In this document: in pieces, positions 1 to 8,117 of the stretch
Numbering within the stretch: position 1 is the stretch's first letter
Layout: each line of letters opens with the position of its first letter
From: TMED14 sp002167805
Lineage (GTDB): Bacteria; Bacteroidota; Bacteroidia; Flavobacteriales; Schleiferiaceae
Reading direction: 5' to 3'
Length of the DNA: 64,000 nt
Assembly: GCA_965655795.1 (NCBI GenBank)
Contig: CBFHHY010000001.1
Span: 248,001-312,000, forward strand
Notes under the pieces: model-generated
What the model was told of the DNA's origin: nothing
Seen by the model: only the letters and a program-made list of their open reading frames with translations
Database searches by the model: none
Program-made: the position numbers and the translations under genes

Positions 1-230
1 CTTTGCCACATAGGCAAGAAGCTTCAATATCATTGCTATCTGCCGCTGTAGTTTTTGAGGACGAATTGAATGATCAAACTAGGGCCTTGAAAACAATTCA
101 GTTGCTTTTAGATAATTATCCAAATACAAAAATTGCTTTTAGAGCAGAGAAATACAGAGATCTAGTTGCAATGGGAAATGATTCTTTGGTTCTTGATAAA
201 ATTCATAATTGGCAAACAAAACGTAATTAA
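1..230 (+). CDS. TPR-like protein, C-terminal fragment (5' end outside window)
   Basis: The reading frame is open to the left edge, so only the last 75 or so residues are visible. They form two amphipathic helices (ALKTIQLLLDNYPNTKIA, then FRAEKYRDLVAMG) like a tetratricopeptide repeat or a tol-pal/BamD-type helical hairpin. The first in-window start is TTG at 3, which is probably not the true start. The gene ends seven bases before the DUF5606 gene and may share its transcript. The family cannot be named from this fragment. Confidence 0.5.
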   Translation, partial: LPHRQEASISLLSAAVVFEDELNDQTRALKTIQLLLDNYPNTKIAFRAEKYRDLVAMGNDSLVLDKIHNWQTKRN

Positions 231-237
231 ATAAATC

Positions 238-678
238 ATGAAGTCTTTAAAAAGTATATTATCTATTAGTGGTCGACCGGGCCTTTTTAAATTAGTTACA
301 CAGACAAGAACAGGAATTTTAGTTGAGGCACTTTCGGATAAAAAAAGATTTACTATTTCGGCTCAACAACAGGTAAATACCTTGGATGAAATTGCAATTT
401 ATTGTCAGGAAGGCGAAAAACCATTGAAGGAAATTTACGAAGGAATGGAAAAGACTCTCAAAGGGCAAAAGTCTATTTCTCACAAATCAGAAAATAAAGA
501 GATTATTCGAGTCTTTGATGAGTTTATTCCCTCTTATGATGAAGATAGAGTTTATATCAACGATATGAAGAAATTTTTTAATTGGTATAATTTGCTTTGT
601 GATTATGACTTTTTTGAAATAGATAAAAAAGAAACCGATTCTAAATCAAAAACGAAAAAAATATCTGATGGGGACTAA
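238..678 (+). CDS. DUF5606 family protein
   Basis: This 146-residue cytoplasmic protein opens with KSLKSILSISGRPGLFKLV and continues with a short beta-rich segment (GILVEALSDKKRF), matching my memory of the Bacteroidota-restricted DUF5606 family. Its function is not established. The C-terminus is Lys/Asp-rich and probably disordered. It has no signal peptide or membrane segment. The stop overlaps the start of mazG by 11 bases, so the two are probably translationally coupled, which hints at a housekeeping role. The family call rests on recognition, not a search. Confidence 0.8.
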   Translation: MKSLKSILSISGRPGLFKLVTQTRTGILVEALSDKKRFTISAQQQVNTLDEIAIYCQEGEKPLKEIYEGMEKTLKGQKSISHKSENKEIIRVFDEFIPSYDEDRVYINDMKKFFNWYNLLCDYDFFEIDKKETDSKSKTKKISDGD

Positions 679-1441
679 AGAAGAGAATTCATTTCAGAGG
701 TTATTGGGTATTATGGATGACTTAAGAGAGAAGTGTCCATGGGATCGCGAACAGACTATTCACACACTGAGAAAGCTTACAATTGAAGAGACCTATGAGC
801 TAGTGGATGCAATTGATAGTTCGGATTGGGATCAAATAAAAGGAGAGCTTGGAGATTTATTTTTGCATTTGGTTTTTTACAGTAAAATAGCGGCAGAAAA
901 AAATCATTTCAATGTTTCAGATGTTTTAAATGAAATCTCTGATAAATTGATTCGACGCCACCCACATATATATTCAGATTTAGATTTAAAATCCTCAAAA
1001 AAAGTAAAAGAGAATTGGGAGGCCATTAAATTAAAAGAAAAAGGTTCCAAAATAAAATCTGTTCTTGAAGGAGTGCCCGATTCACTTCCATCAATGGTAA
1101 AAGCTTTTCGCATTCAAGAAAAAGCTCAAGGAGTGGGATTTGACTGGCCAGATTCTGAATCTGTTTGGAAAAAATTTGAAGAAGAGGTTAAGGAATTACG
1201 AAATCCAGACGATCCTGAAAATGAACTTATAGAGTTGGGCGATGTTCTTTTTAGTCTAATCAATTATGCAAAGCACCGGGGGCTCGATCCTGAACAAGCT
1301 TTAGCCTTGAGTAATCTGAAATTTAAAAATAGATTTCAGAGTATGGAAGGTTTTCTTAAAATGCAGAATAAATCTCCGATTGGTACTAGCTTAAGTGATT
1401 GGGATAAATTATGGGAAAAAGCAAAAAAAATCTATCCATGA
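668..1441 (+). CDS. mazG: Nucleoside triphosphate pyrophosphohydrolase MazG
   Basis: MazG hydrolyses (d)NTPs to NMP and pyrophosphate, cleaning the nucleotide pool. The 257-residue length fits the two-domain enzyme. The N-terminal copy has CPWDREQT, EETYEL and the metal-binding ELGDLFLHLVF. The C-terminal copy has FEEEVKELR and ELGDVLFSLINYA, followed by LSNLKFKNRF. These are the EExxE and ExxD signatures of all-alpha NTP pyrophosphatases. The ATG at 668 overlaps the DUF5606 stop. A Ppx/GppA phosphatase follows 60 bases later on the same strand. Confidence 0.95.
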   Translation: MGTKEENSFQRLLGIMDDLREKCPWDREQTIHTLRKLTIEETYELVDAIDSSDWDQIKGELGDLFLHLVFYSKIAAEKNHFNVSDVLNEISDKLIRRHPHIYSDLDLKSSKKVKENWEAIKLKEKGSKIKSVLEGVPDSLPSMVKAFRIQEKAQGVGFDWPDSESVWKKFEEEVKELRNPDDPENELIELGDVLFSLINYAKHRGLDPEQALALSNLKFKNRFQSMEGFLKMQNKSPIGTSLSDWDKLWEKAKKIYP

Positions 1442-1500
1442 ATTTGGAAATTTTATATTCCAGGCAAAATTTATAACGAATCAATAAACTTTTATTTGAA

Positions 1501-2394
1501 ATGAAAATTAATAGATTGGCTGCCATTGATATTGGATCAAATTCATTGAGGTTACTAATCACCAATGTCGTTCAGACGAAAGACCAAACTTATTTTAGAA
1601 AAGTGTCAATTACTCGACTTCCTGTTAGGCTCGGCGAGGAAGTGTTTTTATCGGGTTGTATTAAAAAAAGTACAGGGAAAAAGTTAGTTGAATCAATGCA
1701 TGCATTCTCAGCGATAATGAGAGTTTATGATGTCGACGACTATAGAGCATGTGCTACCTCAGCAATGCGAGAATGTCAAAACAGAGATTATTGGATAAAC
1801 GAAATAAGAAAAAAAACGAATATTGATGTTGAAGTTATAGATGGTAAAGATGAGGCTAACTTAGTTTTTAGTGCTCAACTCTTGGATAAAATAAAGCCAA
1901 AGGAAACTAATTTGCTTTTTGCAGATGTTGGGGGGGGCTCTACGGAGTTAACCATTTTTCAGAATGGGAATCCAATAAAATCAAAATCTTTTAAAATTGG
2001 TACTGTAAGGGGGCTCATCGGGAGAAATTCTAAATCGATTTGGTCAGAGTTAAAATCATGGATTTTAAACGAATTTAGGGGCTTTGACGATGGTAGTGTC
2101 GCTGTAATCGGCTCTGGGGGTAATATAAACAGAGTCCACAAAATGAGTGAAAATAAACTTAATGAACCCCTTACTTTCGAGTATTTAAATTCAATTCACA
2201 AGAAGATGAGTTTTATTGGGTACGAAGAGCGGATTACATCTTTCGAGCTAAACAAGGATCGAGCAGATGTTATTGTTCCTGCACTAGAAATTTTTTTAAA
2301 AGTACTGGATTACTCGAAATCTAAGAAAGTTTACGTCCCGAAAATAGGATTAAGTGATGGAATTATTCGTGAAATTTATAAATCGAAATACTAA
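1501..2394 (+). CDS. Ppx/GppA family exopolyphosphatase/phosphatase
   Basis: The protein (297 residues) belongs to the actin-fold Ppx/GppA family, which removes phosphate from polyphosphate or converts pppGpp to ppGpp. It shows the phosphate-1 motif AAIDIGSNSLRLLI near residue 8 and the phosphate-2 motif FADVGGGSTEL near residue 140. An IGSGGNINRV segment lies near residue 202. It has only the core domain and lacks the C-terminal HD-like half of E. coli Ppx or GppA, as is common for about 300-residue members. Substrate preference cannot be told from sequence. It lies downstream of mazG, so both may serve nucleotide/polyphosphate turnover. Confidence 0.9.
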   Translation: MKINRLAAIDIGSNSLRLLITNVVQTKDQTYFRKVSITRLPVRLGEEVFLSGCIKKSTGKKLVESMHAFSAIMRVYDVDDYRACATSAMRECQNRDYWINEIRKKTNIDVEVIDGKDEANLVFSAQLLDKIKPKETNLLFADVGGGSTELTIFQNGNPIKSKSFKIGTVRGLIGRNSKSIWSELKSWILNEFRGFDDGSVAVIGSGGNINRVHKMSENKLNEPLTFEYLNSIHKKMSFIGYEERITSFELNKDRADVIVPALEIFLKVLDYSKSKKVYVPKIGLSDGIIREIYKSKY

Positions 2395-2409
2395 TCAAAA
2401 TAAAACTTA

Positions 2410-3606
2410 ATGAAGAAAAGAGTATTTGCCCTCATCTGTTCGTCTTTAATAATTTCTTGTATTCAAAATAACAACGATAAACCGAGAGTTAATGATATAA
2501 AAATCGATATCCAAACGGATTTACCACTTGGAGATTTAGATAGCATTTATATCACTGGAAGTAATTCTCAAATCGGACATTGGAACAGTCATGGACTGCC
2601 TTTCACTAGGTTGGATTCTTTACACTGGTCTTTGACGTTTGAATCCATTGACAGCGCTTTCGAATACAAAATCACTTTAGGCTCCTGGGATCGAGAGGGA
2701 CTAGTTGAGGAGGTTGGTTCAAATCGTGTTTTAGCTGCCTGGTGGGGTATAGACACCTTGCTTCATTGTAATTATTTTGGTCCTGCCGAGAAAACCATAG
2801 ATGGTCAAATTTCAGGATATTATGAAACCCTCCAGTCTCCTATAGACCCCAGCGGGGTTATTCCTAGTAGAAGGATGTGGATATGGGCTCCATATGATTT
2901 TAGAAAAATGAGTAATGACGAAGGCTTTGATTTATTATTTATGTCAGATGGCCAAAATGTTATTGATCCCAAAACAAGTACATATGGAGTGGATTGGGCT
3001 GTTGATGAAGCTCTAATTTACTTGAAGGACTCAAATTTAATTGATAAAAATATTTTTTTGGTTGCCATGGATTGTTCTGATAATATTGAAAAAAGAAGAC
3101 TAGAATACGGTCCTGGTGATATAGGAGATGCAATGGCAAAATACATTGTAGAGATATGTATCCCTTTTGTATATGATAATTATCCGATTAAGGGAAAACA
3201 GCTTAAAGAGTCTAAAGTTTTTTTTGCCGGATCAAGTATGGGTGGGGTTTTGGGCTTTAGATTAGCCACTCAGTATCAAAATTTATTTGATGGCGTATTA
3301 GCTTTTTCACCTGCTGTGAAGGTTAATACGGGAGATGGGTTAAAGGTAGATGCATTGAGACCCTGGTCACTCTCTGGATACCCGACTCCAGTAAGTCCAT
3401 TTTACATAGATAATGGTGGACCCGGTTTGGAATCTCAATTGCAGCCAGGTATTGACATGATGATTTCTAAGTTAGATTCAATAGGCTTTGTTCGAAATAA
3501 GGATTATATTTGGGTAAAGGATTTAGAATCTTACCATGGAGAGCTTGGTTGGAGAAAAAGATTCCCAAATGCATTTCAATGGGTTTTTAATTCTGCTCAT
3601 AATTAG
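2410..3606 (+). CDS. Lipoprotein esterase with starch-binding-like N-terminal domain
   Basis: The first 17 residues form a lipoprotein signal ending in LIISC, so the 398-residue product is probably lipid-anchored. Residues about 30-110 (SIYITGSNSQIGHWN, LHWSLTFESI, FEYKITLGSW) resemble a CBM20-type beta-sandwich. From about residue 155 there is an esterase-D/enterochelin-esterase-like alpha/beta hydrolase: WIWAPYDF, LLFMSDGQNV, nucleophile elbow GSSMGG near 276, and a late SYHGELGW supplying a candidate catalytic His. Family members cleave acyl or ferulate esters, but the substrate here is unknown. It follows the Ppx gene by 15 bases. Confidence 0.82.
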   Translation: MKKRVFALICSSLIISCIQNNNDKPRVNDIKIDIQTDLPLGDLDSIYITGSNSQIGHWNSHGLPFTRLDSLHWSLTFESIDSAFEYKITLGSWDREGLVEEVGSNRVLAAWWGIDTLLHCNYFGPAEKTIDGQISGYYETLQSPIDPSGVIPSRRMWIWAPYDFRKMSNDEGFDLLFMSDGQNVIDPKTSTYGVDWAVDEALIYLKDSNLIDKNIFLVAMDCSDNIEKRRLEYGPGDIGDAMAKYIVEICIPFVYDNYPIKGKQLKESKVFFAGSSMGGVLGFRLATQYQNLFDGVLAFSPAVKVNTGDGLKVDALRPWSLSGYPTPVSPFYIDNGGPGLESQLQPGIDMMISKLDSIGFVRNKDYIWVKDLESYHGELGWRKRFPNAFQWVFNSAHN

Positions 3607-3666
3607 AAATTCCTGGTTAGAATAATAAAACATAGCTTCTATTGAAGCTCATAAATATGTATAAAT

Positions 3667-4821
3667 ATGAAATACAAATCTTCTTTTTTCGCCACTTTAT
3701 TTGTTTCGTGCATTTTTGCTTTTGGACAAAACCCAAAGCAAATGCGTATAAGCTTTGACTATATTCAACCCCCACAGGTTTTATTGTCAAGTGATTTCAA
3801 ATACTCCTCTTCGGGCAGTGTTACTTATGAAGAAGAAGTTTTAATGGAAAAAGCAGAAAATGATGTTGCAATGGAAGAATGGAACAGCTTGAGTATGACA
3901 AAGAAATTAAAAAGAAAGTCTGTTGACGGTAGTAACCTTCCGTATAACAAATATTTCCCAACCATTCACTCAAGTGATAGATTAACTAGTTTCGTTTCAA
4001 TAGAGGGCCTTAATAAGTCTCAAGATGCAAAGGCTAGTGTCAACCTGATAATAAATAGACCAATAGTTTCGTCATCCTCAAGAAAAATAAAAGTAGCGCA
4101 AGAAAATGGCACCAACGTCACAAGATTTAAGGCAGTTGTTAGCACAAGTACATCTATTGAAGCCATAATAACGGATGATAGGGGTAATATTGAAAACAAA
4201 AACTATACAGGTGTCTACACGGTTACAGATCCGGAAGAGTTTGCTGGGAAAATGTTTGGCGGAGGCATTAGTTCAGCTTCCTTTGGAAAAGTTGAAAAAA
4301 GGAATTTTCAAGTGTCTGAGAAAATGGCATTGGAGAATGCTCTTAAAGATCTTTCAACTTATTTATCTATGAAATATGGTTTTGTAACGAGAAATAATTA
4401 TTCGACGGGAATATGGACCTTTAGAACGACAAAAAAGAATAATTATGATGCAATTAATTCTGCATCTCAATCGCTTGTGGGAGCCTACAGGTTGGGTATA
4501 GATTCTGATATGCGAGAACAATTTGAATCTAAGTTACATGCTGCCATTGATGTGTGGAAAGAAGAGATTGGGAATTACGTGCCAAATGACAAAAAAGCAA
4601 GAATCAGTGCTGTTCAGGCTGGGCTTTTGTTTTTAAATATTGCTGAAGCTTATCTCTGGATGCAAGATTGGGGTAAATGCTCTCAGGCCCTGGGTGATTT
4701 TGAATCGATTTTATCAATGAACAAAAAATTGGGCCGCGTTAACGGAGGTTTGGCACATTATAGAAGAATTGAAAATTTACAAAAGGATTTACAAATTAGA
4801 TACTCATCATTAAGCGAGTAA
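3667..4821 (+). CDS. Secreted protein of unknown function
   Basis: I do not recognise this 384-residue protein. An N-terminal signal peptide (hydrophobic SSFFATLFVSCIFAFG then Gln) fits Bacteroidota export to the periplasm or cell surface. The middle is Ser/Thr-rich and beta-prone. The last 100 or so residues are helical (ARISAVQAGLLFLNIAEAYL, QDWGKCSQALGDFE), like a single TPR pair. There is no catalytic motif, sorting domain or membrane segment after the signal. It sits 60 bases after the esterase lipoprotein and ends tail to tail with the zinc-ribbon gene. Real coding is supported by its length and uninterrupted frame. Confidence 0.7.
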   Translation: MKYKSSFFATLFVSCIFAFGQNPKQMRISFDYIQPPQVLLSSDFKYSSSGSVTYEEEVLMEKAENDVAMEEWNSLSMTKKLKRKSVDGSNLPYNKYFPTIHSSDRLTSFVSIEGLNKSQDAKASVNLIINRPIVSSSSRKIKVAQENGTNVTRFKAVVSTSTSIEAIITDDRGNIENKNYTGVYTVTDPEEFAGKMFGGGISSASFGKVEKRNFQVSEKMALENALKDLSTYLSMKYGFVTRNNYSTGIWTFRTTKKNNYDAINSASQSLVGAYRLGIDSDMREQFESKLHAAIDVWKEEIGNYVPNDKKARISAVQAGLLFLNIAEAYLWMQDWGKCSQALGDFESILSMNKKLGRVNGGLAHYRRIENLQKDLQIRYSSLSE

Positions 4822-4827
4822 TCAAAA

Positions 4828-5118
4828 TCATAGGGGTGATACTATAATCCCTATAATGGTCAGAATAATAAAAATTATCGTTTGAATAATAAAGGCAATG
4901 TTATTGGGAATTAACAAAGCCCAATGAATTTCTCCATATTTTTTCCATTGAAATGGTGGTTTGCTTACTGGAGATTTCATTTCTTTAATTCTGTCTATTT
5001 CCTTTGGGGTTTTTTTTGAATAAAACTCTCCACAGAATTTGCATTCATATTCATAATGGCTAATATGAGGTTTTACCTCGTACCATTTGAAACAAGAGGG
5101 GCACTTGACAGTCTTCAT
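4828..5118 (-). CDS. Zinc-ribbon protein with C-terminal membrane anchor
   Basis: This 96-residue protein has two paired cysteines, CPSC near residue 6 and CKFC near residue 27, which make a plausible zinc ribbon in the cytoplasm. A long hydrophobic helix at the extreme C-terminus (NNIAFIIQTIIFIILTIIGI) would place it as a tail-anchored membrane protein. Its ATG is separated from the tpx stop by a single base, so it is very likely cotranscribed and translationally coupled with the peroxidase. I do not recognise the family. A role in redox or metal sensing is only a guess from context. Confidence 0.7.
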   Translation of the reverse strand: MKTVKCPSCFKWYEVKPHISHYEYECKFCGEFYSKKTPKEIDRIKEMKSPVSKPPFQWKKYGEIHWALLIPNNIAFIIQTIIFIILTIIGIIVSPL

Positions 5119-5119
5119 T

Positions 5120-5626
5120 TTAATTATCTCGGATAATTTTTAGGGCTGCATTATAATTAGGTTCATCTCCAATTTCTTTCACTTGTTCCCGGTAAATAAC
5201 TATTCCTGAGGAGTTTAATATTATTACTGCACGACTAAAAAGACTTTTAAACTTAGTATTTAGCATCCTAACGTGATAGTCTTTTGAAAAATCATCATCC
5301 CTAAGTTCGGAGAGAACAATCACATCATCTATTCCTTCATTACCGCACCACTGATGAAGAGAGAAAGGGAGATCTCTACTTATATTTAAAACGACGACAT
5401 TTTCCATTGATGAAGCCATTTTGTTAAACTTTCGAACAGAATTTTGACAGACTCCCGTTCCGATGCTTGGAAAAATATTTAAAATAACTGTTTTCCCTCG
5501 AAAATCTGATAAATTTTTTTCAGATAAGTCTCCAGATGTGAGTTTGAATTCAGGGGCTTTTGACCCGATACTTGGAAGTTTACCAGCAGTCTGTGCTGCT
5601 TTTCCACCGAAAGTTATGTCTGCCAT
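5120..5626 (-). CDS. tpx: Thiol peroxidase (atypical 2-Cys peroxiredoxin)
   Basis: Tpx reduces hydroperoxides using thioredoxin. The 168-residue length and layout fit: GGKAAQTAGKLPSIGSKAPEF start, peroxidatic Cys in FPSIGTGVCQNSVRKFN (about residue 60), and resolving Cys in HQWCGNEGIDDV (about residue 94). A TpxA-like FSRAVIILNSSG follows. The Asp usually found in the PSxDTxVC motif is Gly here; the Thr and Cys are kept. It is followed after one base by a zinc-ribbon membrane protein. No membrane or export signal is present. Confidence 0.92.
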   Translation of the reverse strand: MADITFGGKAAQTAGKLPSIGSKAPEFKLTSGDLSEKNLSDFRGKTVILNIFPSIGTGVCQNSVRKFNKMASSMENVVVLNISRDLPFSLHQWCGNEGIDDVIVLSELRDDDFSKDYHVRMLNTKFKSLFSRAVIILNSSGIVIYREQVKEIGDEPNYNAALKIIRDN

Positions 5627-5713
5627 TTTTTAAAATTAGTGAAAATGAGACTTAAAGATTATTTGTGTCGGAAAAAATTAAATTCAATATAAATTAAGGT
5701 GCGCTGATCAAAT

Positions 5714-6481
5714 CTATAGAATCGCTTTATAAATAGCTTGTAATGCTCCAGCAGAAACGACGAAAATTAAGAGCCATCTTACATATCGCTGCGCCTTGGG
5801 AATTCTGATTATATATCTTGCTCCAAACCAAGCTCCTAAAATACTTCCAAATGCCAAAATTAGGGAGGGCCGCCATATAATCAGATCATTGAAGATATAA
5901 ATCACACCAGCTGGAATAGCTAAAATAGCCGCCATCAATAATTTAATGACATTTGCATCCCTCAAGCTCCATTTGTCAGCTAATACAAGAACTGAAAGCA
6001 TAAGAACTCCGATACCCATCTGGACATACCCCCCGTAAAATCCAATCATAAAAAAATAAAGAGCAGATTTAAAAGGAGATAGGCCTCGAACGGATTCCGA
6101 TGAACCTATCCATCTTTTTTCTCCCCAGAATAGTGTAAATAACATGGCTGTCATGACAATTGCCAGCGACCATTCCATTGCATTCGGTGAAATTTGACTT
6201 CCTAGTATTCCTCCTGACAATGACCCTAAAAAAGTTGGGAGAATTAAATTCTTTCCTTTCAGGAAGAGGTAATTTCTTCTTGATGTTTTTTTTATGCTAA
6301 AAATACCAGTTACAGTTTGTGCTATTACTCCAATTCGGTTACTAGCATTTGCAGTCGATCCATCCATTCCCCCGAATAAAAGTAAACTCACTGTTAAAGC
6401 AGAGCCATTACCAGCAAGAGTATTAATGATTCCAGCTAAAATACCACCAAAAAAGAATAATATTTCTGTTGCCAAAGACAT
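5714..6481 (-). CDS. TSUP family (TauE/SafE) membrane permease
   Basis: This 255-residue integral membrane protein has about eight hydrophobic helices in two similar halves. The opening FFGGILAGIINTLAGNGSALTV and the later FYGGYVQMGIGVLML segment are typical of the TauE/SafE/TSUP family, which exports or imports small anions such as sulfite, sulfoacetate or taurine-derived products. The substrate cannot be predicted. Its neighbours, tpx downstream on the same strand and a divergent lipoprotein upstream, give no clear pathway. Confidence 0.88.
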   Translation of the reverse strand: MSLATEILFFFGGILAGIINTLAGNGSALTVSLLLFGGMDGSTANASNRIGVIAQTVTGIFSIKKTSRRNYLFLKGKNLILPTFLGSLSGGILGSQISPNAMEWSLAIVMTAMLFTLFWGEKRWIGSSESVRGLSPFKSALYFFMIGFYGGYVQMGIGVLMLSVLVLADKWSLRDANVIKLLMAAILAIPAGVIYIFNDLIIWRPSLILAFGSILGAWFGARYIIRIPKAQRYVRWLLIFVVSAGALQAIYKAIL

Positions 6482-6551
6482 GAACCAAAGATAGGTGAAG
6501 GTTGTACCTTTGGCTTAATGCTTGGGAAATAATGTGAATATGTGCAAGTTT

Positions 6552-6974
6552 ATGAAGAGATGGGTAATTTGTTTTCTAACTGCCATATTTTTTGGTTGTC
6601 AGAATTCGGGTGATGATTCTTTTTTACCTGTAAAAAATGAATTCGGGGTTTTAAAACTAAAGTTGGATACTGTAGAAATTTTTGATGAGCGGTTTTTCTC
6701 TATTGAATATGAATTGGTATCATTGAGAACTGGGAACTTCAGAATAGGGATAGATTTATCTCAGAATTTAAGAGAAAAACACAAAGGAGTTAAAAGACTA
6801 AAAGATTCAGTAATAGAGTTTATGTATGCAGGTGATACTCTTTTAGGATCTAAATACTATTCCGAATTTCCTATATCTAAAGGGCTATTAGAAATATCGA
6901 GTAGCCTCAATTATTATTCTGATAATAATGAGGAAAAGGTTCTATCCGAAGATAATTTTAAAAGGAGAGACTAA
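6552..6974 (+). CDS. Hypothetical lipoprotein
   Basis: I chose the ATG at 6552 because it gives a classical lipoprotein signal: KRW, then VICFLTAIFF, then lipobox FFGC. An upstream in-frame start at 6522 would only add a polar stretch before it. The mature part (about 120 residues) is beta-rich and charged, with no motif I recognise. The stop abuts the next gene's ATG, whose AGGAGAG-like leader lies inside this gene's last codons, so this gene is probably coupled to the methyltransferase gene. Function unknown. Confidence 0.62.
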   Translation: MKRWVICFLTAIFFGCQNSGDDSFLPVKNEFGVLKLKLDTVEIFDERFFSIEYELVSLRTGNFRIGIDLSQNLREKHKGVKRLKDSVIEFMYAGDTLLGSKYYSEFPISKGLLEISSSLNYYSDNNEEKVLSEDNFKRRD

Positions 6975-8117
6975 ATGTCTACTATCACGAATTCAGATGA
7001 AATTTTTATTGCAAAAACCTTAAAGGGGCTTGAAGATGTTTTAAGAGAGGAGTTGCTAAAATTAGGAGCAAGAGATATTCAGATGATGACTCGTGCTGTT
7101 AGATTTAAAGGAGATCTTGGATTCCTTTACAAAGCAAATATTTGTATTGGGTCTGCGGTAAGAATACTTCGCCCAATTAAATTTGTTGAAGTTCATCGAT
7201 CTGAAGACCTTCTTGTCGCTGCTCAAAAAATTCCTTGGGAAAAATGGTTTCATCCTGATAAGACTTTTGCTGTTTATGCATCTGGAACTCATCCAAAATT
7301 TGATCACACTGGTTATGCAGCTTTGGTTTTAAAAGATGGTATTGTTGATCGATTCCGCTCTAAAATAGGGAAACGGCCATCTGTAGATCGCGAATTCCCG
7401 CAAATTAGAATTGAACTTCATTTGAATAAAAGACATTGCACAATTAGTTTTGATTCATCGGGGGATTCTCTGCATCGCCGAGGTTATCGAAAAGAAATGA
7501 CTATTGCTCCAATGAGTGAAGTTCTGGCAAATGGGTTACTTCGCCTTACTGGATACCGGGGAGACCGCCCTTTATATGATCCCATGTGTGGTTCAGGTAC
7601 TTTTCCTATAGAAGCCTCTATCATCGCAGATCATATTCCAGCAGGGATTTACAGGGATTCATTTGGATTTATGAATTGGTTGGACTACGATAAAGAATTA
7701 CATGCATTGATTCATGTTTCTGCCTTAAAAAAAATTAGTGAATCTCCCAATGAAATATTTGCCTCTGATATAGATTCTGGTTCTGTAAGAATTTCAAAAT
7801 CAAATTCGGAATTAGCTCTTGTAGAAGATAGAATTTCATGGTCCGAAAAAGATTTTATGTTATCTGATCCGCCAAAAAAAAGAGGGCTTCTTGTGATTAA
7901 TCCACCTTATGGCCGAAGAATTGATTCAGATATCGAATTAACTTATCAAAGAATCGGGGAACATTTAAGGAAGGCCTATAAGGGTTGGACTGCCTGGATT
8001 GTAGTCCCAAGCGCAAAAGCTTCTAAGGCATTACAAATGAAATCCAAGCGACAAATAGCTTTTCAAAATGGAGATTTGGATTGTATGTGGCAAGAGTTCG
8101 ATATTTATACTCAATGA
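6975..8117 (+). CDS. rlmL: THUMP-domain class I RNA methyltransferase (RlmL N-terminal type)
   Basis: The 380-residue protein pairs an N-terminal ferredoxin-like/THUMP RNA-binding region (FIAKTLKGLEDVLREEL through about residue 155) with a SAM-dependent N2-guanine methyltransferase domain. The domain shows LYDPMCGSGTFPIEA (SAM loop, about 198) and the catalytic NPPYGRR near 312. This is the arrangement of the E. coli RlmL N-terminal half, which makes m2G2445 in 23S rRNA; the RlmK half is absent, as usual outside gammaproteobacteria. It shares an ATGA overlap with pfkA. The exact nucleotide target is inferred from the family. Confidence 0.85.
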   Translation: MSTITNSDEIFIAKTLKGLEDVLREELLKLGARDIQMMTRAVRFKGDLGFLYKANICIGSAVRILRPIKFVEVHRSEDLLVAAQKIPWEKWFHPDKTFAVYASGTHPKFDHTGYAALVLKDGIVDRFRSKIGKRPSVDREFPQIRIELHLNKRHCTISFDSSGDSLHRRGYRKEMTIAPMSEVLANGLLRLTGYRGDRPLYDPMCGSGTFPIEASIIADHIPAGIYRDSFGFMNWLDYDKELHALIHVSALKKISESPNEIFASDIDSGSVRISKSNSELALVEDRISWSEKDFMLSDPPKKRGLLVINPPYGRRIDSDIELTYQRIGEHLRKAYKGWTAWIVVPSAKASKALQMKSKRQIAFQNGDLDCMWQEFDIYTQ

